From Pedobacter steynii (GTDB lineage: Bacteria > Bacteroidota > Bacteroidia > Sphingobacteriales > Sphingobacteriaceae), in assembly GCF_001721645.1 (NCBI RefSeq), contig NZ_CP017141.1, positions 4,526,001 to 4,590,000 on the forward strand: DNA of 64,000 nucleotides, read 5' to 3'. This document shows positions 1 through 7,541 of this stretch, one piece after another. Made by a program: the position numbers and the translations under genes. The notes beneath the pieces are model-generated. The model searched no databases. It was not told the origin of the DNA and saw nothing but the letters and a program-made list of their open reading frames with translations. Position 1 is the stretch's first letter, and each line of letters starts with the position of its first letter.

Positions 1-19
1 CCGCGCCTGCAAATACAAT

Positions 20-67
20 AACCCCGGAACCGATCATGGATCCGGGGTTTCGTGGTATGATTACCAC
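20..67. terminator. two adjacent hairpins at the window edge
   Basis: Arms AACCCCGGA (20-28) and TCCGGGGTT (41-49) form a perfect 9-bp stem with a 12-nt loop. A second small hairpin pairs GTGGTA (52-57) with TACCAC (62-67). The first looks like the terminator of a gene lying to the left of the window, although no long T-run follows. Nothing upstream is visible to confirm it. Confidence 0.45.
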
Positions 68-109
68 ACATTTCAAATTAAAAAAGATGGAGAACTAATT
101 GAGAGAGTC

Positions 110-430
110 ATGTGTAAAACAAGAGTATTAAGTACAAAAGGAGATACCGTAATCAGCAGTTGTTTAGGATGCCAGATGTATTATTTATGGCATAATAATT
201 TGCTGTTGAACTTTACTTCAGAGGCTTTTGAATCCTTTAGAGAAGTGGTGAACAGTCTGCCTTTTCATAAGAACAGTCTGCCTTTTCCTGATGATGAAGA
301 AAGGATCATTCTGCATACCCCTAATGATGACATTTGCTTTGCCTTTTGTTATGAGGAGTTTGAGACGTTTAAGCAGGCAATAGATGAAGCAATGTACATG
401 AATGAGGTGTATGTGCTGATGAGTAAATAA
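110..430 (+). CDS. small conserved Bacteroidota protein of unknown function (DUF6686-like)
   Basis: A 106-residue soluble protein without signal peptide or membrane segment. It opens with MCKTRVLS, has a CLGC pair near residue 18-21, then a phrase LLNFTSEAFESF that I associate with a small Bacteroidota-only family of unknown function (DUF6686-like; from memory, not searched). The CxxC pair plus Cys2 could bind a metal. The ATG follows a purine-rich GAGAGAG stretch. It ends 9 nt before the AraC regulator, so the two are probably co-transcribed and this protein may be a partner or target of that regulator. No function is assigned. Confidence 0.7.
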   Translation: MCKTRVLSTKGDTVISSCLGCQMYYLWHNNLLLNFTSEAFESFREVVNSLPFHKNSLPFPDDEERIILHTPNDDICFAFCYEEFETFKQAIDEAMYMNEVYVLMSK

Positions 431-439
431 AAATTCAGG

Positions 440-1438
440 ATGAAAATTAAATCGAAGATTGAAGGCTCGGAAGACTGGTTGTTTATTGAAGAAATACCGG
501 AAATGTATGCCCCTAATACTCCGCTTTCCGAGAAAAATATCAATATCAGAATGCCGGCCGTGCAGAAGCTGATCAATTACCAGCTGAGTGCCGGCGGACT
601 TTTTCTGGTACACTCTACCATGCAGTTCAACGAAAATGTGAAAGTGCTTTCTGAGGTGGAGGGGGAAACCATTACCTCCCAGTTTATTTTTTACGGCGCC
701 AATACTGCCGGGGATAAAGCTGAACCCAAAAACAGCAGACGAACGGGAAGCCGGCATAATATCCGCTACATTCCTTCTTTAAAAGGGAAGTATCCGATGA
801 TGCCCGATATTGAGTATAAGTATTTCTTGCTGGTACTTTCCAAATCCTATTATTTTCATTTGATTGATCAGCATTCCTTACTTCATACCGGTTTTGTAAA
901 GGAGATTCTAAAAGGGAAATACACTTCCTTTGCTGCCAAAGACCTTTCTGTAACCAGCGAAATGAGGCGGGTGATCAATGACATTTGCGAATGTAAACGG
1001 TCCGGAGAATTGAAACGGATGCATACCGAATCAAAAATACTGGAATTATTGATGTTGCAGCTGGAACAGATGCAGTCGGGAATGGAGGTAGAAAAATACC
1101 TGATAAAGCAGGACGACCTGAAAAAGATAGAGCATGCCAGGGAGCTGCTGGACGGAGGTTACCGTTATCCTCCAACAATCATAGAGTTGTCAAAACTGGT
1201 TTCTTTAAATGAGTTTAAATTGAAACGTGGATTTAAGGAATATTATGGGACAACGATTTACGGTTACGTCACCAGGCTAAGAATGGAACAGGCCAGGAGT
1301 CTGATCCTGGAGGATAAAATGAGTATCGGACAGGTTGCTACCGCAGTTGGTTTTAATCATCAGAGTCACCTGACCGATGCCTTTAAACGTTATTTCGGGA
1401 TTTTACCCAGTGAGGTGAATCTGGGAATCGACTCCTGA
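440..1438 (+). CDS. AraC-family transcriptional regulator (PchR-like architecture)
   Basis: A 332-residue protein. The last ~100 residues form the double helix-turn-helix of the AraC family: a first helix pair around IELSKLVSLNEFKLKRGFKE, then GYVTRLRMEQAR, then a second HTH containing IGQVATAVGFNHQSHLTDAF and a closing FKRYFGILPSEV. The N-terminal ~220 residues are not a recognisable cupin from motifs alone; this layout resembles PchR-type regulators of iron or siderophore uptake in Bacteroidota, but no uptake gene lies beside it here. It follows the 106-residue protein by 9 nt. The effector is unknown. Confidence is high for the family and low for the role. Confidence 0.85.
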   Translation: MKIKSKIEGSEDWLFIEEIPEMYAPNTPLSEKNINIRMPAVQKLINYQLSAGGLFLVHSTMQFNENVKVLSEVEGETITSQFIFYGANTAGDKAEPKNSRRTGSRHNIRYIPSLKGKYPMMPDIEYKYFLLVLSKSYYFHLIDQHSLLHTGFVKEILKGKYTSFAAKDLSVTSEMRRVINDICECKRSGELKRMHTESKILELLMLQLEQMQSGMEVEKYLIKQDDLKKIEHARELLDGGYRYPPTIIELSKLVSLNEFKLKRGFKEYYGTTIYGYVTRLRMEQARSLILEDKMSIGQVATAVGFNHQSHLTDAFKRYFGILPSEVNLGIDS

Positions 1439-1485
1439 TTTTCTGTTTGACTGCGGTAATTCTGTCTGGCTATGGGTAATAATGT

Positions 1486-1493
1486 TATATTTG
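1486..1493 (+). promoter_or_regulatory. Bacteroidota -7 promoter box before gatB
   Basis: TATATTTG matches the Bacteroidota sigma-A -7 consensus TAnnTTTG, 43 nt before the gatB ATG. I see no clear -33 TTG at the expected 19-21 bp upstream, so this is a partial match. Confidence 0.5.
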
Positions 1494-1536
1494 TCTATCA
1501 AATACATCGAAATTTAAGTTAAATCATTGCCGATAA

Positions 1537-3000
1537 ATGAGTACGAATACCCTAATTTCTTCATCAGAATTTGAATTGGTATCTGGTCTGGAAATCCACG
1601 TACAGCTGAATACACAAACTAAGATCTTCTCTTCAGATAGTGCTTCTTTTGGTGCAAAAGCCAATGAACACATCTCTGCAGTCTCACTTGCCTTACCCGG
1701 TGCTTTGCCAAAACTCAACAAAGAGGTGGTAGCTAAAGCGGTAAGAATGGGGCTTGCATTAAATTGTACCATCAACCAGTTGAATTATTTTGACCGGAAG
1801 AATTATTTCTATGCAGATTTGCCTAAAGGATATCAGATTACCCAGGATAACCGACCAATTTGTCAGAATGGGTACCTGAATGTAGTCCTTTCCAATGGCG
1901 AGGAGAAGAGAATAGGAATCAACCGCATCCACCTGGAAGAAGATGCCGGAAAAAGCTTACATGATCAAGATGATCAGTATTCTTTTGTGGACCTGAACAG
2001 GGCCGGGGTTCCATTGATTGAAATTGTTACTGAACCAGATATCCGCAGTGCGGAAGAGGCTTCGGCTTTATTAACGGAAATGAGAAAGCTGGTACGTCAC
2101 CTGAATGTGAGTGATGGGAATATGGAAGAAGGGAGCTTGCGTTGCGATGCAAACATCTCTATCCGTGAAGCCGGAACTACCGCATTCGGTACCCGTTGCG
2201 AAGTAAAAAACCTGAACTCTATCCGGAATGTGCGCAGGGCGATGGATTTTGAATTTAACCGCCAGAAGCAGGTGATTGCCGGGGGAGGACGCATCATTCA
2301 AAGTACGCTGAACTTTGACGCAGACCAGGGAACAACTTCCCCGATGCGGACCAAAGAGGAAGCCAATGATTATCGTTATTTTCCTGATCCCGATCTTCCG
2401 CCTATACATATTTCGGACGAATGGCTGGCACAGATTAAAGCCGAAATGCCTGCATTGCCGGCAGAGATTGCTAAACGTCTGGTTGCGGAGTTCGGTGTCA
2501 ATGCTTCAGAAGCCGCGATGCTTTCTGAAGATGAAGCCCTGCTCAGCTATTTTAATGCAGCTTTGCCAGGTGTAAACCATAAGAAAAGCCTGGTGAACTG
2601 GTTGACCGGAGCGATCAGAGCTTTGTTGAATGAACAGGGGATCAGCATTGCTGATTTTAAACTGGCACCGGCACAACTGGCGGGAACGATCAACCTGGTA
2701 GATGATAAAAAAATTACCCAGCAGATTGCTTTACAGCAATTGCTTCCGGAATTGATCAGCAAGCCTGATGCGGTACCGGCGGAACTGGCTGCAGCACTCA
2801 ACCTGTTGATTGCTGATAACGGTGATGAGCTATCCGGATTTGTGGAGGAAGTACTATCGAAGTATCAACCACAGGTAGCTGCCTATAAAAAAGGTAAAAA
2901 GGGCGTATTGGGACTTTTTGTCGGGGAAGTGATGAAGCTGGCCAAGGGAAAAGCCGATGCGCAGAAAATAAATGAATTGTTACAGGAAAAATTAAAGTAA
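1537..3000 (+). CDS. gatB: Asp-tRNA(Asn)/Glu-tRNA(Gln) amidotransferase subunit B
   Basis: GatB binds misacylated Glu-tRNA(Gln) or Asp-tRNA(Asn) and uses ammonia from GatA to amidate it, giving correctly charged Gln-tRNA or Asn-tRNA in the cytoplasm. At 487 residues the protein is the usual GatB length. The N-terminal signature GLEIHVQLNTQTKIFS, the block NYFYADLPKGYQITQ, the LEEDAGKS segment and the DANISIR/EVKNLNS motifs are all present. The C-terminal ~130 residues form the helical GatB/YqeY tRNA-binding tail ending in lysine-rich KKGKKGVLGLFVGEVMK. gatA and gatC are not in the window, as is common when the subunits are unlinked. A TlpA-like gene follows after 11 nt. Confidence 0.97.
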   Translation: MSTNTLISSSEFELVSGLEIHVQLNTQTKIFSSDSASFGAKANEHISAVSLALPGALPKLNKEVVAKAVRMGLALNCTINQLNYFDRKNYFYADLPKGYQITQDNRPICQNGYLNVVLSNGEEKRIGINRIHLEEDAGKSLHDQDDQYSFVDLNRAGVPLIEIVTEPDIRSAEEASALLTEMRKLVRHLNVSDGNMEEGSLRCDANISIREAGTTAFGTRCEVKNLNSIRNVRRAMDFEFNRQKQVIAGGGRIIQSTLNFDADQGTTSPMRTKEEANDYRYFPDPDLPPIHISDEWLAQIKAEMPALPAEIAKRLVAEFGVNASEAAMLSEDEALLSYFNAALPGVNHKKSLVNWLTGAIRALLNEQGISIADFKLAPAQLAGTINLVDDKKITQQIALQQLLPELISKPDAVPAELAAALNLLIADNGDELSGFVEEVLSKYQPQVAAYKKGKKGVLGLFVGEVMKLAKGKADAQKINELLQEKLK

Positions 3001-3011
3001 ACAGGAAAGAG

Positions 3012-4118
3012 ATGAAAAGAATCGCCTATATATTATTGGTATGTATTGCATTTGCAGCGTGTAAAGACAAGAGTAAATTTATGATCAGCGGAGCATTTAA
3101 AAATGCAACTCCAAAGAGTAAAGTATACTTGTTTGGTTTACAAAAAGACAATGCTTTGCCATTAGATTCTACGGTGCTTTCGGAAAAAGGGGAGTTTAAG
3201 TTTTCTCACAGTACACCGGGAGTAGATTTTTTCCGGATATCTGCAGGGAATAGCGAGTATATGATCATCGCCAAAAACGGAGATGACATTAAGATCTCGG
3301 CTGATTTATCGGATAAGAATTTAACCTATAAATTGTCTGGCGCAGCAGAAGCTGATAAGCTGGAAGAGTTGAATGTGACCAAACATCAGTATATGGTGAG
3401 AATTGCAGCCATTCAAACTCAATTTGACGAGACGGTAGCCTCACAGCCCCAGAACAGAGATATGATCATGGAGCAGATGAGACCAAAGTATACAGAGGAA
3501 ATTGAAGGTCTGAATAAGGCGGTGCTAAAGTTTGCTCAGGAAAATTCCAGCTCTCTTGCCGGGTTTTATGCCATTAACTTATTAAACCCATCAGAGTATG
3601 AGGCCGAAATGGTGGCTTATTCGGATAAGATTAAGAGCAGTTTCAATGACAATGCTGCGGTTACTGAGTTTTTAGTAAAGATGGCGAAACTGAAAGCCCT
3701 GCAGATCGGACAGCCGGCACCTGAGTTTACCATTAATGGTTTGGATGGAAAACCGGTAAAACTGACCGATTTTAAAGGTAAATATGTATTACTGGATTTC
3801 TGGGCGTCCTGGTGTATGCCTTGTCGCCAGGAGAATCCAAACCTGGTAAAAGCCTATAATACTTATAAAGACAAGAACTTTACCGTGCTTGGAATTTCTT
3901 TAGATAAAGATCCCGGTGCCTGGAAAAATGCCATTGCTGCAGATCACCTGGCCTGGTCGCATGTTGGAGAGTTGAAAGATTTTGAGGGACCAACAGTCAG
4001 GTTGTATCAGATTGAAGCCATTCCAAGTTCCTTTCTACTAGATCCTAATGGAAAAATCATTGCTAAAAACCTGCGCGGAGAGGAGTTAGATGCTTTCTTA
4101 AATAAAACTTTACGATAA
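3012..4118 (+). CDS. TlpA-like thioredoxin-fold lipoprotein with N-terminal DUF4369
   Basis: A 368-residue envelope protein. MKRIAYILLVCIAFAAC gives a lipoprotein signal with the lipid Cys at residue 17. Residues ~25-120 look like the DUF4369 beta domain, followed by a helical linker. The C-terminal ~140 residues are an AhpC/TSA-thioredoxin fold with the active site WCMPC (Cys268, Cys271) and the cis-Pro region EAIPSSFLLDPNG. Bacteroidota carry many such DUF4369-TlpA lipoproteins; they are presumed periplasmic disulfide reductases, with unknown substrates. It starts 11 nt after gatB and is probably read through from it, though a shared function is unlikely. Confidence 0.9.
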   Translation: MKRIAYILLVCIAFAACKDKSKFMISGAFKNATPKSKVYLFGLQKDNALPLDSTVLSEKGEFKFSHSTPGVDFFRISAGNSEYMIIAKNGDDIKISADLSDKNLTYKLSGAAEADKLEELNVTKHQYMVRIAAIQTQFDETVASQPQNRDMIMEQMRPKYTEEIEGLNKAVLKFAQENSSSLAGFYAINLLNPSEYEAEMVAYSDKIKSSFNDNAAVTEFLVKMAKLKALQIGQPAPEFTINGLDGKPVKLTDFKGKYVLLDFWASWCMPCRQENPNLVKAYNTYKDKNFTVLGISLDKDPGAWKNAIAADHLAWSHVGELKDFEGPTVRLYQIEAIPSSFLLDPNGKIIAKNLRGEELDAFLNKTLR

Positions 4119-4149
4119 CCCTAAATTCATGTTAATATACAGGAGGTAC

Positions 4150-4176
4150 TTAACAATTTGTTAACTTGGGTTTAAC
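4150..4176 (+). promoter_or_regulatory. three TTAAC direct repeats at 11-bp spacing (Pho-box-like operator)
   Basis: TTAAC begins at 4150, 4161 and 4172, a strict 11-bp period (one helical turn), in the 105-bp gap before the PhoB/OmpR-type regulator. Direct repeats with 11-bp periodicity are the known architecture of PhoB/PhoP binding sites (for example TTAACA-type repeats in Bacillus). The central pair also forms the palindrome TTAACAATTTGTTAA. I infer autoregulation by the downstream regulator. Confidence 0.5.
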
Positions 4177-4223
4177 GCTATATTATAATTGATTACCTAT
4201 TTTCGTAACAAATATTTAAAGCT

Positions 4224-4913
4224 ATGAGCACCGTAAAACAGAAGATACTTATTGTTGATGATGAACCAGATATTTTAGAGTTAATTGAATATAACTTAAA
4301 AAAAGAAGGTTATCAGGTTTTTCTGGCCAGCAATGGTCAGGAGGGGATTACGGTTGCCAAGAAAGTTCATCCCGATCTGATTATCCTGGATATCATGATG
4401 CCTAAGATGGATGGGATAGAGGCCTGCAGGTTAATGCGTGCTATTCCTGAGTTTAAAAATACCTTTATGGTTTTTTTAACTGCCAGAAGTGAGGAGTATT
4501 CGGAAATTGCCGGTTTTAATGTTGGAGCCGATGATTACATTGCCAAGCCGATTAAACCAAGAGCTTTAATTAGCAGGATTAACGCCATCCTGAGAAGAAA
4601 TTCAAGTGCAGATGAGGTTTCTGATAATAAAGTGGAGATTGGGGACCTGGTGATCGACAGGGAAGCGTATCTGGTTTTTCAGGGCGGACAGAAAGTTGTT
4701 TTAGCCAAAAAAGAATTTGAATTGCTTTATCTGCTGGCTTCGAAACCGGGAAAAGTATATACCAGGGAATCGATTCTGAAAAACATCTGGGAAGACTCCG
4801 TAGTAGTTACAAACAGGACTATTGATGTGCATATTCGTAAGCTTCGTGAGAAATTAGGTGAGCGATATGTTGCAACAGTGAAGGGTGTAGGCTATAAATT
4901 CGAACTTTCTTAG
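4224..4913 (+). CDS. OmpR/PhoB-family response regulator
   Basis: A 229-residue two-domain regulator. The receiver domain (1-~120) has the acidic pair Asp12/Asp13, phospho-acceptor Asp56 in LIILDIMMPKMDG, a conserved Thr in FLTAR and the Lys of YIAKPIKPR. The C-terminal winged helix (~130-229) carries LAKKEFELLYLLASKPGKV, the RTIDVHIRKLREKLG recognition region and VKGVGYKFE. The closest general resemblance is to PhoB/PhoP phosphate regulators, and the TTAAC repeats in its promoter support this. No histidine kinase lies next to it, so the sensor must be elsewhere. Family certain; phosphate role inferred. Confidence 0.9.
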   Translation: MSTVKQKILIVDDEPDILELIEYNLKKEGYQVFLASNGQEGITVAKKVHPDLIILDIMMPKMDGIEACRLMRAIPEFKNTFMVFLTARSEEYSEIAGFNVGADDYIAKPIKPRALISRINAILRRNSSADEVSDNKVEIGDLVIDREAYLVFQGGQKVVLAKKEFELLYLLASKPGKVYTRESILKNIWEDSVVVTNRTIDVHIRKLREKLGERYVATVKGVGYKFELS

Positions 4914-4921
4914 TATTTTTG
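4914..4921 (+). promoter_or_regulatory. -7 promoter box that decides the rluA-type start
   Basis: TATTTTTG fits TAnnTTTG directly after the stop codon of the response regulator. Transcription would begin near 4926-4928, which excludes the first in-frame TTG at 4919 as start codon and favours the TTG at 4943. Confidence 0.5.
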
Positions 4922-4942
4922 TACAGTATTAAATCTACTGTA

Positions 4943-5665
4943 TTGAAATATCCTTCTTTTAAAGATCTTATCCTATTCGAAAACGATGATTATATCGTTG
5001 TAAATAAACCTCCATTTGTAGCCTCGCTGGATGAGCGTGGCGGATCAGGCGAGGTCAATATATTACGTTTGGCAAAGCAGTATTCTGCTGACGCACAGGT
5101 ATGTCATCGTTTAGACAAAGAAACTTCAGGTGCAATTATCATCGCCAAAACACCTGAAGCTTACCGTTCTGTGGCCATGCAATTTGAAAAGCGTAAAGTG
5201 AGCAAAGTGTACCATGCTGTGGTAGACGGACAGTTTACTTTTAACGAGCTTTTTATCGACCTTCCGATTCTCAATGACGGAAATAAGAGTGTTACCATCG
5301 ACAGAAAAGAGGGTAAACGCGCAGAAACCATTTTTAATTCTATAAAAAATTACCGCCATTATACCCTGGTAGAATGTAAGCCGATTACCGGTCGGATGCA
5401 CCAGATCAGGATTCACCTGGCTACGCAGCGTGCAGCTATTGCCGGAGATGACATGTACCGTGGGAAACCTGTTTTTCTATCCAGTATGAAAAAAGGCTAT
5501 CGCATTGCTAAGGATGATGAAGAACTACCTATTATGAAACGTTTTGCCTTACATGCCAGACATCTGGTGTTTAAAGGACTGGATGGGAATGATATTGTAA
5601 TTGAAGCCCCATATCCGAAAGACTTTGCCACGCTCATAAAATTATTGGATAAATTTGACGCTTAA
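4943..5665 (+). CDS. RluA-family pseudouridine synthase
   Basis: Isomerises specific uridines in rRNA or tRNA to pseudouridine. The motif HRLDKETSG contains the catalytic Asp (residue 58 with the start used here). Other family blocks are IVVNKPPF near the N-terminus, RKVSKVYHAVVDG, and GRMHQIRIHLA. There is no S4 domain, which makes it a compact RluA/RluE-like type rather than full-length RluD. No ATG precedes the conserved core. I chose TTG at 4943 because a promoter box overlaps the alternative TTG at 4919; this gives 240 residues starting with KYPSFKDLILF after the initiator. The CLC channel starts 10 nt later. The exact target base cannot be told from sequence alone. Confidence 0.88.
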   Translation: MKYPSFKDLILFENDDYIVVNKPPFVASLDERGGSGEVNILRLAKQYSADAQVCHRLDKETSGAIIIAKTPEAYRSVAMQFEKRKVSKVYHAVVDGQFTFNELFIDLPILNDGNKSVTIDRKEGKRAETIFNSIKNYRHYTLVECKPITGRMHQIRIHLATQRAAIAGDDMYRGKPVFLSSMKKGYRIAKDDEELPIMKRFALHARHLVFKGLDGNDIVIEAPYPKDFATLIKLLDKFDA

Positions 5666-5675
5666 GTAAGAAGAT

Positions 5676-7469
5676 ATGTACGTACGGCTGGTAAATTATG
5701 TAGACGCAATTAACCAATACCGGAAAACTAAGATCTCAAACAGAAATTTTTTGGTGATTGCAGCATTGATTGTTGGCGTCCTGGCCGGGCTTGCTGCATC
5801 ATTGTTAAAAACAATTACACACCATATTGAAGATTTCCTGCAAACGGGATTTCATTGGGAATATAAATACTATCTCTTTTTCTTTTTTCCGTTTATAGGG
5901 ATCTTGTTGTCGGTGATGTATGTCCGCAGGTTCATTAGAAAAGGAAAATTTGAAACGGGGCTTACGCCTTTGCTATACACCATTTCCAGAAAATCGAGTA
6001 AAGTAGAGCCTCATAATATCTATTCTCAGATCATCACGGCCGCCACGACTGTTGGTTTTGGTGGTTCTACAGGATTGGAGGCACCCATCGTGACCAGTGG
6101 TGCGGGAATTGGTTCGGTAGTTGGCCGTTTCCTCGGCTTGTCTTATCGGGAGACGACCATGTTATTGGCCTGTGGTGCTGCTGCGGGGATCGCAGGAGCC
6201 TTTAACAGTCCGATCGCAGGAATTGTATTTGCTATTGAAATTCTGTTGCCTGAGTTTACCATTCCGGCTTTTATTCCTTTATTACTGGCCTCTGCAACTG
6301 CAGCGGTGGTGGCAAGGTTATTTTATAATGAGCAACTGTTCTTTCTCGTAACAGAAGGATGGAAGATGAATGCCCTGATCTACTATGTGATCCTGGCTGT
6401 TTTAATTGGTTTCTTTTCCATTTATTTTACCAAGGCAAACAGTTTTATAAAGGGGCTTTTTTACAAGATCAGTAACCCTTATAAAAAAGTTGTGCTGGGT
6501 GGTTTGATGCTGGGTTTGCTCGTATTTTTATTTCCTACTTTATATGGTGAGGGTTACATTACCATTAAGAACCTGTTAGGGGGAAATTATTTTGCGGTAA
6601 TCAATAACAGCATTTTTTCATCTTATAGTAACCTGCCTTGGGTCGTATTATTGTTTACCCTGATCACCATTTTTGCGAAATCTGCGGCTACCCTGATTAC
6701 GTTGGGAGCGGGCGGGAACGGAGGTATTTTTGCGCCTAGTCTGATTATGGGAGGTTTGATCGGGTTTATGGTTGCCTATACCGTCAATACCCTTGGAATT
6801 GCCCAATTGAATGTCGCTAACTTTATCGTAGCGGGAATGGCGGCCTCTTTAAGCGCAATTATGCATGCACCACTGACCGGGATCTTTCTGATTGCAGAAA
6901 TTACAGGTGGTTATATATTGATGGTACCCCTGATGATTACCTCTGCCATTTCTTACCTGATTAACCGCAGTGCGAACAAATATTCAATTTATACCAAACC
7001 TCTGGCAGAGAAAGGGGAGTTGTCTTCTCATGAAGATAAGGACACCACGGTATTGAACATGATGAAATTGAAGTACCTGGTGGAACGTGATTATCTGGTG
7101 CTGAATGAAGGGGATCTGATTGCTGAAAAGTTAAATGAGATTCTGCAATCTAAAAGGAACCTCTTTCCGGTAATCGGGGGAGAAGACCTGAGCTTTAAAG
7201 GTTTGATTTATGTCGAGGATGTATTAAAGAGGGCCATTAACAATCCTGATCAGCAGGAAATGACTGCTCAGGACCTGATGGTTGCTGCTCCGGATACCTT
7301 GCAGATGGGGGATCCGATGAAGAAGGTATTGCAGAAGATGGAAAAAGAAAATGCCTGGTTGTTGCCGGTTTTAACTGAACAGGGGAGCTATATTGGCTTT
7401 GTCTCTAAAACGGCCATCTTTAACAGGTACCGTGCACTGCTGAGAAGACAGGCAGATTATATGGAATAG
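5676..7469 (+). CDS. CLC-type chloride channel/antiporter with C-terminal CBS domains
   Basis: A 597-residue inner-membrane protein with ~10-12 hydrophobic segments up to residue ~430. Hallmarks are GGSTGLEAPIV, with the gating Glu in the GxExP position, FAIEILLPEF, and GAGGNGGIFAPSL (the GxFxP selectivity motif). The C-terminal ~150 residues hold two CBS-like modules, normally sensors of adenine nucleotides. Bacteria use CLC proteins for chloride/proton exchange in acid resistance or fluoride export; this sequence, with canonical gating Glu and CBS domains, fits the chloride type better. It follows the pseudouridine synthase by 10 nt and ends at a bidirectional terminator. Confidence 0.92.
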   Translation: MYVRLVNYVDAINQYRKTKISNRNFLVIAALIVGVLAGLAASLLKTITHHIEDFLQTGFHWEYKYYLFFFFPFIGILLSVMYVRRFIRKGKFETGLTPLLYTISRKSSKVEPHNIYSQIITAATTVGFGGSTGLEAPIVTSGAGIGSVVGRFLGLSYRETTMLLACGAAAGIAGAFNSPIAGIVFAIEILLPEFTIPAFIPLLLASATAAVVARLFYNEQLFFLVTEGWKMNALIYYVILAVLIGFFSIYFTKANSFIKGLFYKISNPYKKVVLGGLMLGLLVFLFPTLYGEGYITIKNLLGGNYFAVINNSIFSSYSNLPWVVLLFTLITIFAKSAATLITLGAGGNGGIFAPSLIMGGLIGFMVAYTVNTLGIAQLNVANFIVAGMAASLSAIMHAPLTGIFLIAEITGGYILMVPLMITSAISYLINRSANKYSIYTKPLAEKGELSSHEDKDTTVLNMMKLKYLVERDYLVLNEGDLIAEKLNEILQSKRNLFPVIGGEDLSFKGLIYVEDVLKRAINNPDQQEMTAQDLMVAAPDTLQMGDPMKKVLQKMEKENAWLLPVLTEQGSYIGFVSKTAIFNRYRALLRRQADYME

Positions 7470-7485
7470 TGCAGCTGAAAGACAT

Positions 7486-7525
7486 AAAAAAAGGCCAGCT
7501 TCCAATATCAGGAGCTGGCCTTTTT
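7486..7525. terminator. bidirectional terminator between the CLC gene and the NtrC-type gene
   Basis: An A-run followed by GGCCAGCT (7493-7500) pairs with AGCTGGCC (7513-7520) followed by TTTTT. It serves both the plus-strand CLC gene and the convergent minus-strand regulator. Confidence 0.9.
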
Positions 7526-7541
7526 CGTTGGTATTGTGTTA

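Noticed and set aside
218..757. 179-residue minus-strand frame across the first two genes
   Set aside because: Antisense to two better supported genes; composition is a shadow of them.
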